This document shows, in pieces, positions 1 through 8,500 of a DNA stretch of 21,100 bases. A program made the position numbers and the translations under genes. The DNA comes from JAJPXC01 sp964517875 (GTDB taxonomy: Bacteria; Bacteroidota; Bacteroidia; Bacteroidales; Muribaculaceae): NCBI GenBank assembly GCA_964517875.1, contig CAZFEU010000042.1:1-21100 (forward strand), written 5' to 3'. The notes below the pieces were generated by a model. That model was not told the DNA's origin and did not search any database. It saw only the letters and a list, made by a program, of their open reading frames with translations. Numbering within the stretch: position 1 is the stretch's first letter; the number at the start of each line of letters is the position of its first letter.

Positions 1-86
1 CAGCATTAGGCGTTCTTGAATGTATTAAGTTTTATCGCTCAGTAACAGTCAATTGTTATCAATGTAAATCATTAATAATCAATCGA
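1..86. other. AT-rich flank downstream of mnmE, no gene recognised
   Basis: This short AT-rich stretch lies just beyond the mnmE stop codon at the window edge. I see no gene, convincing terminator or tRNA in it. A plus-strand frame is open from position 3 into the mnmE antisense, but the translation resembles nothing I recognise and is probably a shadow. The change in base composition at the mnmE 3' end is noted under findings because that end is a known integration target in other bacteria. Confidence 0.4.
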
Positions 87-1505
87 TTACTTGCCGATGC
101 AGAAGCGGGAGAAGATGGTGTGGAGGAGTGTGTCGGTGGTGATTGCTCCGGTGAGGGTGGCGAGGTGGTGAAGTGCTTCGCGGAGGTCTTGGGCTATAAA
201 GTCGGCACTCATTGGCATATCGTCATGCGCTTGCATATCGGCACTTGCTTGTGTGTCGTCATGCGCTTTCATATCTTCGCTCTGGGGGGTGAGGGCGGTG
301 ATGACGCGGTGGATGGCTTCGCTGGCCGATTGCAGGGCTTGCTGTTGGCGCACGTTGGTCAGTAGCACCTGGCTGTCGTTAGGGGTGTCGCCGGCTGCGC
401 TGAGTAATGCTTCACGCAATCGGTCAATGCCTTGTCCCGTCAGGGCGCTCAGTTTTATTGTGTTTTGGTCTATGGGTTTAATCTCGCACTCGTTGTGAAG
501 GTCAATCTTGTTGACTACACGTATGTGGGTGGCTTCTGGTGGTATGTCAAGAGATATGTCGGTGTCGGACCTTGATGCGTCTACGACTTGTACTATTATC
601 GATGCTGAGTCAATGGCGCGGTAGGTGCGCTGGATTCCCAGGGCTTCGATGGTGTCGGTTGTGTTGCGTAGGCCTGCTGTGTCGATAAATCGGAAGAGGT
701 GGTCGCCGACTACGATTGTGTCCTCCACCAGGTCGCGTGTGGTGCCGTGTATGTCGCTCACTATGGCGCGGTCGTCGCCAACGAGGGCGTTGAGTATCGA
801 TGATTTGCCCACATTGGTAGGGCCGACAATGGCCACGGGAATGCCCTGCTTTATTGCCGAGCCGCGGGCGAACGAATTGAGCAGATGGGTGATTTCCTTG
901 TCAACTTCTTTGGCTATGTCGAGCAGATGGGCACGATCGGCAAATTCCACATCCTCTTCCGAGAAGTCGAGCTCGAGTTCGAGCAGGGCACCAAGTTCGA
1001 TGAGCTGTTGGCGCAGCGATTCCAACCTCGTGGATATCTGCCCGCGCATCTGCTGCATGGCGATGCGGTGTGCGGCTTTCGACCTCGAGCTAATCAGGTC
1101 GGCTATCGCCTCGGCTTGTGTCAGATCGATGCGGCCTGAGGTGAATGCCCGGCGGGTGAATTCGCCGGGGTCGGCCAGTCGTGCCCCCAGTGAGCACAGG
1201 CGGCCAATGACAGCTTGCTGTATGTAGGTGGAACCGTGAACCGAGAGTTCTACGGTGTCCTCGCCTGTGTAGGAGCGAGGTGCCCGGAATATCGTGGCCA
1301 CGCACTGGTCGAGTGGCGTGCCGTCGTGGGCAGTTATGTTGCCCAGGTGCGCGGTGTGTGTTTTTGTGCGGGCAAGTTTGCTGCCCACCCATGCTTTGTC
1401 AATTATTGCAATGGCATCAGGCCCGCTGATGCGTATCACGGCAATGCCTCCCACGCCCGGTGGGGTGGAGATGGCGCATATTGTGTCGTTGGTCAGTAGC
1501 TCCAT
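87..1505 (-). CDS. mnmE: tRNA modification GTPase MnmE (TrmE)
   Basis: MnmE works with MnmG to install the (carboxymethyl)aminomethyl group at C5 of the wobble uridine of some tRNAs, using GTP and a folate-derived one-carbon unit. Numbered from the upstream ATG at 1520, the N-terminal folate-binding domain covers about 1-120. The inserted G domain shows P-loop GPTNVGKS (233-240), GTTRD (259-263), DTAG (280-283) and NKID (337-340). The protein ends in the diagnostic FCIGK with Cys474. I prefer the ATG at 1505 (472 aa) because family members start just before the DTICAI motif; the in-frame ATG at 1520 (477 aa) is the alternative. Either start overlaps the end of the upstream nuclease gene, suggesting translational coupling. 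An acidic, Met/Ala/His-rich duplicated insert at about 416-440 is unusual. Function is certain; the exact start is not. Confidence 0.96.
   Translation of the reverse strand: MELLTNDTICAISTPPGVGGIAVIRISGPDAIAIIDKAWVGSKLARTKTHTAHLGNITAHDGTPLDQCVATIFRAPRSYTGEDTVELSVHGSTYIQQAVIGRLCSLGARLADPGEFTRRAFTSGRIDLTQAEAIADLISSRSKAAHRIAMQQMRGQISTRLESLRQQLIELGALLELELDFSEEDVEFADRAHLLDIAKEVDKEITHLLNSFARGSAIKQGIPVAIVGPTNVGKSSILNALVGDDRAIVSDIHGTTRDLVEDTIVVGDHLFRFIDTAGLRNTTDTIEALGIQRTYRAIDSASIIVQVVDASRSDTDISLDIPPEATHIRVVNKIDLHNECEIKPIDQNTIKLSALTGQGIDRLREALLSAAGDTPNDSQVLLTNVRQQQALQSASEAIHRVITALTPQSEDMKAHDDTQASADMQAHDDMPMSADFIAQDLREALHHLATLTGAITTDTLLHTIFSRFCIGK
202..273. repeat. Two 36-bp direct repeats inside mnmE
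   Basis: Positions 202-237 and 238-273 are two adjacent 36-bp imperfect copies. In the mnmE frame each encodes 12 residues: DMKAHDDTQASA, then DMQAHDDMPMSA. The copies keep frame and lie in the C-terminal helical domain, between the G domain and the conserved FIAQDLREAL segment. MnmE relatives such as that of E. coli have no matching segment here as far as I recall, so this looks like a lineage-specific in-frame expansion. Confidence 0.85.
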
Positions 1506-2365
1506 TGGTTGAAGTTGCATTGCGATTCTATTGCGGTTTCGATATCATCGGGGAGTGCCGGGAACAGGTCGTAGCCGGTAATCCGCTCCACTTCGTCGAT
1601 CGACACTGCTGTATTTTGAATGCCCCCTTTGACGTAGGTGTTAGGCATGATGAAGGCAATGCCTTTAGGGGGATTGGTGTATGGTGAAATCACGGCTTTA
1701 AAGAAGCGCCGGGGCACCCACACCTGATTGGTGCCGATCTTCATATCTACCGGGTCGGTGGGTATCGGGCCGCAAACTATTACGATGGCTGAGTCGCGTG
1801 TGGCCCAGCGTCGGCAGCTTTCCTCGAGTTTGCGCCATGCGCCGGTGTTGAGCTTGCTGTCCTGAGGGCAGATGTTGGTCATAAAAAATGACTCTTTCAT
1901 AGCCTGGTCGCTCCATTTCATGTCGCCCGCCGGAGCCATATGCCCGCGGTCGAAGCCTGAATGACGGTAGTCTTTGGGATCAGCGCTGCCCGGCACCGCC
2001 GGGTCGGCCATGAACGAGTTGGCGCGGGGCTCATCACCTTTGGCCTTGTCGGCAGTAAGCTCCCAGCTCACCCAGTTGGGTATGTGGCGTGTGGGATTGA
2101 ATGATATCACCATGCCGGTGTATTCGAGCAGTTGCTGGTCAAGGTCGGCAGGGGTGGTTACTTCCAGCAGACTGTATTCGAGTTGGTCAGGGGTGATTTC
2201 GCGGCTTACAGGCCTGTTGTTGGCATAAATTATCAGTCCCACCAATGCGGCTACCACTACCACCGGAATGATGGCCACGGGGTTGAATATCCGCTTGATG
2301 TTGAATTTAGACCGGCGACGGCGTGGCCGGGGGGCCGGTGCTTTACGTCTTTGTGGTTTTGTCAT
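1493..2365 (-). CDS. Membrane-anchored DNA/RNA non-specific endonuclease (NUC family)
   Basis: This 290-residue protein belongs to the beta-beta-alpha-Me DNA/RNA non-specific endonuclease family (Serratia nuclease, EndoG, NUC1), which cuts single- and double-stranded nucleic acids with a bound Mg2+. The catalytic DRGH motif is at 139-142, His142 being the expected general base, followed by MAPAGDM. The second motif has Asn173 (in TNICPQ...LNTGAW), spaced from the His much as the metal-binding Asn is in the Serratia enzyme. A very basic Arg/Lys/Pro head (1-25) is followed by one hydrophobic segment (about 28-47), so the catalytic domain is probably tethered outside the cytoplasm by an N-terminal anchor. 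The start codon overlaps the last base of the upstream stop (TAATG). Likely roles are nucleic acid scavenging or degradation of extracellular DNA; the substrate is not visible from sequence. Confidence 0.9.
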   Translation of the reverse strand: MTKPQRRKAPAPRPRRRRSKFNIKRIFNPVAIIPVVVVAALVGLIIYANNRPVSREITPDQLEYSLLEVTTPADLDQQLLEYTGMVISFNPTRHIPNWVSWELTADKAKGDEPRANSFMADPAVPGSADPKDYRHSGFDRGHMAPAGDMKWSDQAMKESFFMTNICPQDSKLNTGAWRKLEESCRRWATRDSAIVIVCGPIPTDPVDMKIGTNQVWVPRRFFKAVISPYTNPPKGIAFIMPNTYVKGGIQNTAVSIDEVERITGYDLFPALPDDIETAIESQCNFNQWSY

Positions 2366-3285
2366 TATACGTGTTGGGCGATGGTGGCCTGTCGGTCGGG
2401 TGTTACGGTGAGAGTGGTGTTAGCCCCTTCAATCCACGGGCGATTGATGTCGACATGCCCTATAGGTGCGTCGGTAGCCACGGGGTAATGTAGCTGTTGG
2501 AGGATAGGCTGAAGCATCTGCTCCATGGTGGTGTGATTGCGGTCGGGGTTGTATTCGGTGAAACGACCAACTACGAGCCCGGCGAGATTTTGCAATTTGC
2601 CGCTTAGCATCAGCTGGTAGAAAATGCGCTCTATCTTGTAAATTGGCTCGGCCACGTCTTCGACAACGAGGATTGTGCCGGGGATAATCAGATTGTAGGG
2701 GGTGTCGATCAGGGCTGCAATTACAGCCAGGTTGCCTCCTACCATTGGAGCGGTAACTGTGCCGGGGTTAACAAAATTTTCTGACTGCCATGCGATTGGT
2801 CTGCTGCCTTGACCGCTGAGAATCGAGAGCATGTCGTGGTTGAGCTCATTATCGGCTCCCACACCGAGCTGCTTGGCCATCGATCCGTGAACCGACATCA
2901 CCCCCTTGCTGTGCATCAGTCCGTGGAGTGCCGATATATCGCTGAATCCCACCAGCCATTTGGGTTGTGCCGCAATATCAAGTTGACTCAGCCTGCTCAG
3001 CAAATGCACAGTGCCATATCCGCCACGCGAGCATAATATGGCTTTGATCTCGGGGTCGTTGAGGGCATGGGTCATATCCTCCAGGCGTTGACCGGCATTG
3101 CCCGCAAAGCTGCCGTCGACGGCAAGCGCATGTGGAAATACACGGGGGGAGAAACCCCAACGGGCCAGCGTGTCACACGCCCCGGCTACCAGCGCGGGGT
3201 CAATCACACTTGCGGGCGACACTATCGCTACAGCGTCACCCCGTGTCAGCGGTTTCGGTATGAGCATAGGTGGGGTAGGGGTCAT
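2365..3285 (-). CDS. LD-carboxypeptidase (peptidase family S66)
   Basis: S66 LD-carboxypeptidases (LdcA, and MccF-type relatives) remove the terminal D-Ala from murein tetrapeptides during peptidoglycan recycling. MccF members instead cleave microcin C-like nucleotide peptides. All expected catalytic residues are present: the RGGYG motif at 87-91, nucleophile Ser115 in GFSD, Glu209 in VVED and His277 in PIGHVD. Length (306 aa) is normal for the family. There is no signal peptide, so it is probably cytoplasmic, which fits murein recycling. It starts 4 bp after the radical SAM gene and overlaps the nuclease start by one base, so it is almost surely co-transcribed with both. Sequence alone does not let me choose between LdcA and MccF activity; the housekeeping context favours LdcA. 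Confidence 0.93.
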   Translation of the reverse strand: MTPTPPMLIPKPLTRGDAVAIVSPASVIDPALVAGACDTLARWGFSPRVFPHALAVDGSFAGNAGQRLEDMTHALNDPEIKAILCSRGGYGTVHLLSRLSQLDIAAQPKWLVGFSDISALHGLMHSKGVMSVHGSMAKQLGVGADNELNHDMLSILSGQGSRPIAWQSENFVNPGTVTAPMVGGNLAVIAALIDTPYNLIIPGTILVVEDVAEPIYKIERIFYQLMLSGKLQNLAGLVVGRFTEYNPDRNHTTMEQMLQPILQQLHYPVATDAPIGHVDINRPWIEGANTTLTVTPDRQATIAQHV

Positions 3286-3289
3286 GACA

Positions 3290-4069
3290 TCAAGATACTT
3301 GCACGGCGATACCGGCCCGGCGTATGCGATCGGCTATGCTTTCCAGCTCGTCGCGGCTCACTTTGTGTAGGTTAGTGGCCGGAGTCGTGCGGTCTATCGA
3401 GTACAGCATCACCTCCTTGGGGCCGATGCGTCGATATGCGTCGATCAGAGCGCTGACTTCGTCGTCGGTGGTGTTGTCCACCACGTTCCCGTCGTCATCC
3501 GAGCCTCGGAGTATCATCGTCTGCACGATGCATTGCGACCCGAATTTAGCTATTTGCCCTATCACTTCCTCGGCATTGAAGCGTGGCGATGTAGGTCGGT
3601 CGAGCATTCGTATGGTGTCGTCGAGGGCCGAATCGAGCTTTACAATGTTGTTGTCCACCTTGCGTAGGGCGCTCTCCACCTCGGGCCGTCCGAGCTGTGT
3701 GGAGTTGCTCAGCACCGATATTTTCACTGCGGGGAAATATTTGTCGCGCAGAGCTATCACATCGTCGATGATCCCACCAAAATCGGGGTGAACAGTAGGC
3801 TCACCATTGCCTGAGAATGTGATTACATCGAGATGCTGCCCATCGGCTTTCATCTGCTTCAACTTATCCTCGAGCTGTGCGGCCACCTGGGCACGTGTGG
3901 GTAGCCCGGTAGAGCCGTGGCCCTGGGCATTGTAGCCGGCTTCGCAGTAAAGACAGTCGAATGTGCACACCTTGCCGTCGTTGGGGCTCAGATTGATGCC
4001 CAACGACGTGCCAAGGCGGCGTGAGTGTATAGGGCCAAAGATTGTGGAGTGGAATAGTACCCGCTGCAT
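3290..4069 (-). CDS. Radical SAM protein of the COG0731 type
   Basis: This is a 259-residue radical SAM enzyme. The 4Fe-4S ligands are Cys35, Cys39 and Cys42 in CTFDCLYC, followed by the GNGEPT stretch that matches the SAM-contacting GGE motif region. The N-terminal FGPIHSRRLGTSLGINLSP pattern is characteristic of the COG0731 group, related to the wybutosine enzyme TYW1 but lacking its flavodoxin domain. Bacterial members have no well established substrate as far as I know, and many annotations stop at 'radical SAM protein'. The gene sits 3 bp after frr and 4 bp before the LD-carboxypeptidase gene. Its company with frr and mnmE is compatible with an RNA- or translation-related role, but that is only inference. 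Confidence 0.88.
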   Translation of the reverse strand: MQRVLFHSTIFGPIHSRRLGTSLGINLSPNDGKVCTFDCLYCEAGYNAQGHGSTGLPTRAQVAAQLEDKLKQMKADGQHLDVITFSGNGEPTVHPDFGGIIDDVIALRDKYFPAVKISVLSNSTQLGRPEVESALRKVDNNIVKLDSALDDTIRMLDRPTSPRFNAEEVIGQIAKFGSQCIVQTMILRGSDDDGNVVDNTTDDEVSALIDAYRRIGPKEVMLYSIDRTTPATNLHKVSRDELESIADRIRRAGIAVQVS

Positions 4070-4072
4070 TTA

Positions 4073-4633
4073 TTAAACGGTGAGGATCTCCTTCTCCTTA
4101 GCGGCAAATAGCTCGTCGATTTTCTTCAGATACTTGTCGTGCAGCTTCTGAGCGGTGTTTTCGGCATCCTTCTCCACGTCCTCGGGCATGCCCTGCTTCA
4201 CGGCCTTTTTCAGTCCCTCGATAGCGTCGCGGCGGGCGTTGCGCACCGACACCTTGGCATTTTCGGCCTCAGCTTTCGACTGCTTCACCAGCTGCTTGCG
4301 CCGATCCTCGGTGAGTGGCGGTATTGACAAGCGTATCACCTCGCCATTGTTCTCGGGTGTGATGCCGAGCTCCGAGTTGATGATGGCCTTTTCAATCTCC
4401 TTGAACATCGATTTTTCCCAAGGGGTGATGGTGATTGTGCGAGCGTCGGGTACAGAGATGTTGGCCACATTGGATATCGGGGCGGCCGAACCGTAATAGT
4501 TCACACGGATAGCGTCGAGAATCTTCGGATTGGCTTTGCCGGCACGTATGTGAGCAAGTGACTCATCGAGATAAGCCACAGCCAGCTCCATTTTTTCCTC
4601 AGCGGGGTCGAGATAAGTTTTGGGGTCAGTCAT
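4073..4633 (-). CDS. frr: Ribosome recycling factor
   Basis: RRF, acting with EF-G, splits the post-termination ribosome and releases mRNA and tRNA. The 186-residue product has the normal family length and shows typical blocks: HIRAGKANP near the N-terminus, the central NVANISVPDARTITITPWE, and the SIPPLTEDRRKQLVK hinge before the long helices of domain I. The gene follows pyrH with a 36-bp gap, the classic pyrH-frr pairing of bacteria, and precedes the radical SAM gene by 3 bp. No separate promoter matching TAnnTTTG is visible in the gap, so expression probably comes from the pyrH promoter. Confidence 0.98.
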   Translation of the reverse strand: MTDPKTYLDPAEEKMELAVAYLDESLAHIRAGKANPKILDAIRVNYYGSAAPISNVANISVPDARTITITPWEKSMFKEIEKAIINSELGITPENNGEVIRLSIPPLTEDRRKQLVKQSKAEAENAKVSVRNARRDAIEGLKKAVKQGMPEDVEKDAENTAQKLHDKYLKKIDELFAAKEKEILTV

Positions 4634-4669
4634 TGTGGTATTAATTTATGAGTGATAATTAGCTTAGGG

Positions 4670-5377
4670 TTAATAAACGTATGTGCCTATGGGGTCGTCG
4701 GCGAGCACCTTGGCAAGATTGCCGGGCGTATCCATGTCAAACACTATTATGGGGAGTTCATTTTCCTTGCAAAGCGCAGTGGCCGTGAGATCCATCACCT
4801 TCAGTCCGCGCGCAAGCACCTCGTCGTAGGTGATTTTGTCAAATTTCGTGGCCGTGGGGTCCTTCTCGGGGTCGGCTGTATATACCCCATCCACGCGTGT
4901 TCCCTTGAGCATCACGTCGCAACCCAGCTCCACTCCGCGCAGAGCCGAAGCCGTGTCGGTGGTAAAGAACGGATTGCCCGTACCTCCGGCCACGATCACT
5001 ACTTCGCCGCCGTTGAGAGCCTCCAAGGCCAGTTGCTTGCTATAGTACTGCCCGATGGGATACATATTCAGTGCCGTCATCACCTTCACTCCCTGGCCCA
5101 GCGACTCCAAGGCCGAGCTCAGCGCCAGCGAATTGATTACTGTGGCAAGCATACCCATCTGGTCGCCCTTGACGCGGTCGAAGCCCTTGGCGGCGCCTTG
5201 CACGCCGCGGAATATGTTGCCGCCACCGATCACGATCGCCACCTGGATGCCGCAGTCGGCCACCTCTTTGATTTGTGTGGCGTATTGATTGAGCCTCACC
5301 GGATCAATGCCATAGCCCTGGGCGCCCATCAGCGACTCACCGCTGAGTTTGAGCAATATTCGTTGAAAATTAGCCAT
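4670..5377 (-). CDS. pyrH: UMP kinase
   Basis: PyrH phosphorylates UMP to UDP in pyrimidine nucleotide synthesis. It is the bacterial hexameric enzyme of the amino-acid kinase fold, not related to eukaryotic UMP/CMP kinase. The 235-residue product begins with RILLKLSGESLMG, contains the phosphate-binding IGGGNIFRG loop, and has KGTRVDGVYTADP and DLTATALC near the C-terminal nucleotide site. It is the first gene of the minus-strand run down to mnmE. A near-ideal Bacteroidetes promoter (5439-5470) lies upstream, giving a predicted leader of about 55 nt. pyrC lies elsewhere in the window and is not co-transcribed with it. Confidence 0.98.
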   Translation of the reverse strand: MANFQRILLKLSGESLMGAQGYGIDPVRLNQYATQIKEVADCGIQVAIVIGGGNIFRGVQGAAKGFDRVKGDQMGMLATVINSLALSSALESLGQGVKVMTALNMYPIGQYYSKQLALEALNGGEVVIVAGGTGNPFFTTDTASALRGVELGCDVMLKGTRVDGVYTADPEKDPTATKFDKITYDEVLARGLKVMDLTATALCKENELPIIVFDMDTPGNLAKVLADDPIGTYVY

Positions 5378-5438
5378 TTCTTTTCCTTAGATTAACAGTG
5401 TTTGCAGCCATGGTCATCGCCACGGCTCTTGATATCGG

Positions 5439-5470
5439 CAAAGATAAACTATATTTTCCGCATTACCAAA
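5439..5470 (-). promoter_or_regulatory. Bacteroidetes-type promoter for the pyrH operon
   Basis: On the minus strand, TATCTTTG (5446-5439) matches the -7 consensus TAnnTTTG exactly. A TTTG -33 element (5470-5467) lies 20 bp upstream, inside the preferred spacing. The predicted start site near 5432 would leave a leader of about 55 nt before the pyrH ATG. Confidence 0.75.
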
Positions 5471-5532
5471 CTCCCGCTCACCCTGCCGCCGCTCTGACAT
5501 GGCCTACGTGTTTCGCTTGTCAGTAATAAAGA

Positions 5533-5576
5533 GTGGCCGCAACTGAGAGAGATTGGCTCCCCATTGTTGCGGCCAC
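5533..5576 (-). terminator. Strong hairpin terminator after the C25 gene
   Basis: GTGGCCGCAAC (5533-5543) and GTTGCGGCCAC (5566-5576) are perfect 11-bp inverted arms around a 22-nt spacer. Read in the minus-strand transcript, the hairpin begins about 20 nt after the C25 stop codon and is followed by a short U-rich stretch (TCTTTATTACT). It would separate the C25 gene from the pyrH promoter downstream. Confidence 0.7.
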
Positions 5577-5596
5577 CGATTTTGGTGTGTTATGGT

Positions 5597-8500
5597 TTAT
5601 TTCACCACTACTTTCTCCGTGATGTTACCGGCTTTACGGATATAGATGCCGGGGGCCGAAGGCTCAGCAATCTTCACGCCTTGCATGTTATACCACAATG
5701 GCTCGCAGTTGTTGTTGCCGTCGACAGCTACTGTGCTCACGCCAGCCATCTCGTCCCACAGCTTGGTGCCACCCTCCTGCTCGAACAGGATATTGTAGTC
5801 CTTATCCGTCACATACCGCAGTTTCAATTCGTTAAGAGCCGTGAATTCTCTGTTACTCATTGGGTAGAAAAATAGACATTCTCTTGCCCAGTCGATAGAT
5901 TTAGTCATCCCGATGCCTTCTATGAAGTATGTTTCCTCGCCATAAGCATTATACCCTCCTTCATGAGTATAAGTGAACTTTTTATAGACTCTCCCGTAGT
6001 TATTGACAACATCTTCTGACACATACTTGAGGAAGAAAGGTTCCTCACAGTCGAATGAATTTGGGTCATAACCAAGTATGCCGATGTGAAAATCACGCTT
6101 ATTGAAATCGTAAATTAGGCATTCCGCACCGTAACCCGAGGCGTACATAGGCCAAAAGGCGCCGTATATCTCGCCGAACAAACTCCTGTAGCGTTCCCTC
6201 TTTTCATCAAATGCGCCCATTAAAGCAAACACTTTACCATCTTCTTCGCGTATATAACCTAAGAGCGACTCATCCTCATTCCATTTTACGCCTTCAATAT
6301 ATTTCACGCCGTCACGATAATGGCTTATATATAGTTTGTTCCATTTTACCCCGTCTATCTCCAACTCGCTGCCGATCGTAAATCCAACCTCATAATAGTA
6401 GTAATTCTCTCTGTGATACCTGTCGGGCCATCGCTCTGTGGATTGCCACCATGTCTTACCCTCAACTACCATCGGCACGTATTCTGCTGAAGATTTTTTG
6501 GCTTTTGACAGTTCACTCAATCTCGAGCCATCACATCGTTTGGTGAATGAATAACTGAATGTGCCGTCATTAACAGCCCAGCCTTTGTCGTTCAATATAT
6601 CCCATGCGATGATGTTGAGTGTTGCGCTATCTCCTAAATGGATTTCTGAAAGTGACACAGTGCCGTCGGCGATGATATTTAATGTCGCATTATCTTGAAT
6701 GTATAATCCACCACGAATGTCCACATTACCAAGTGCTTCAACAGTTACCTCGGCGCCTGATGAAATAAATACGTTGTCAGCACCACCTCCCGTAGAATTT
6801 CCAATGAAAACATCGTCAGCAAATATATATGATGAAGAATATTGCCAAATTGTACTGTTCTCCAGGTATAGTGGCAATATTTGAGGGGCAGATGACGCAG
6901 CGTAAACGCATGTTACATCGTTGGTGTAGCTTTTAATGCTGTCAGTTTTTACGTTACTCCCTGATTCTCGATATGCATACGTAGCATCTACAATGGGGGC
7001 GCGTCCAACATAAACCCTTGCGTTGCCTGTATTGACATTATATGTCCGATACTCACCGTTGTAATCAACAGTATTTTCCACGGCATCCAATACTACCGGC
7101 TGGTGAACAAAAAGCCTGCATAGAGGGTCTCCAACTAAGGTTTTAATGTAATATTCACGGAGATTGGTTGTAGGTCTTGTGTTAAATAATGATGTGCTTA
7201 AGAGATTACCTGCACGTATTTCTTTATCAGTTCTGGTGTTTGTTATTAGGGTATTTATTAACTTCTCTGTCCATATTCTGCCTGGTCCAACAATAGATGC
7301 GCGCGTATTTCCCAGAAATGCTACACCTCCAGTCGGATTTGCTATGGTGTATGCGTCGGCAAAGTGGTATGGGGTGGGTATTGTGTATGCACCATTGAAG
7401 TTTCTATAATCGTGAGGAGCAAGCATACATCCTACTGAATACATCCATGAAGGATAATCAATAGTTGTTAAATTATCCAGTCCATTACCCGATTCGGATT
7501 TACAATCATACTCATTTTCATCCATTGCCACGATTGCATGGTATGTCCAATCTAAACTAAGGCTACCCGGGTTGCCATGCCCATATAAGGCAAGACAGCC
7601 CACGGGGTCAGAGTTTAAGGAGTTTATCACTTCTGTCCCATAAACAAAGGATTTGCCATTATAATTGCACAAATCGCGTGCCTCTGTTGTGAAAATGCGG
7701 TTTAATAAAACATAAGCGCTATCTTTATATATTTGGTTAAAAGGACTGTCATTAGGCATAGTCATTAGGGATTTCCCGAAATATCCGCCATTGCTTTTAG
7801 GATTGACAAACTCATAGGTCTTAACCCTATCAATGTAATTTATTATTTCCTGTTCAGGATTTGGGCCGATATTTAGTCGCCCAACATTAATCTCTGTAAA
7901 TACATCGGGTGTATAGGTGTTAAATTTATATGTACCATCTTCTGGTCCGGGAATCCACGCTGAGTTGAGATCCTCAAAATATATGTCGGTCGGAATGAGA
8001 TACTCGACAGAATATGGGTCGTAAACGTCATTACACCAAGCATGCCTAAGTGGCATCTCGGGGTATCTTCCCGCAAGTAGCACATTACGGGTACCCCAGT
8101 CTTCGTAAGCATATTTTAGGAAATATCTTAGTCTCCCTGCGTCATCATCAATCTCGTTGTAGGGGTGTGTGCTTGAATTAAAATTCAGCACCTCCTCCAA
8201 AGAGAATATCTTTGCGCCATAACCCTGCGTGCGACGCATGGCTGCGAGCCTTTCAAAGAATTTCATATATCTCTGCGGCGTTATGATGATGTAATCGTAC
8301 ACATCCATGTCGGAAGTGAGAGGCATCACCGCGTCGATGGGCGAAGCTGACACGAGAATCGGGTTTTCCACAACCGATTTTAGGTATTCTGCCGTCTCAT
8401 TGCGCAGTTGAGGATTTGTTGGTGATACTGCCGTCAAATCAGTGTCGTTGCCCAGTGAATATGTGATTTTCACGGTCACCTTGTTGTATGCGGTAATTGA

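Noticed and set aside
3..365. Plus-strand frame running from the window edge into the mnmE antisense
   Set aside because: The 5' part has no recognisable homology and the rest is antisense to mnmE; there is not enough sequence to call a gene.
625..1227. Plus-strand open frame of 200 codons opposite mnmE
   Set aside because: It is antisense to the conserved G domain of mnmE and is Ser/Arg-rich, as expected for a mirrored frame of a GC-rich gene.
4652..5395. Long plus-strand open frame of 247 codons opposite pyrH
   Set aside because: It is fully antisense to a certain pyrH gene, has His-rich low-quality composition, and resembles no family. It is a codon-bias shadow.
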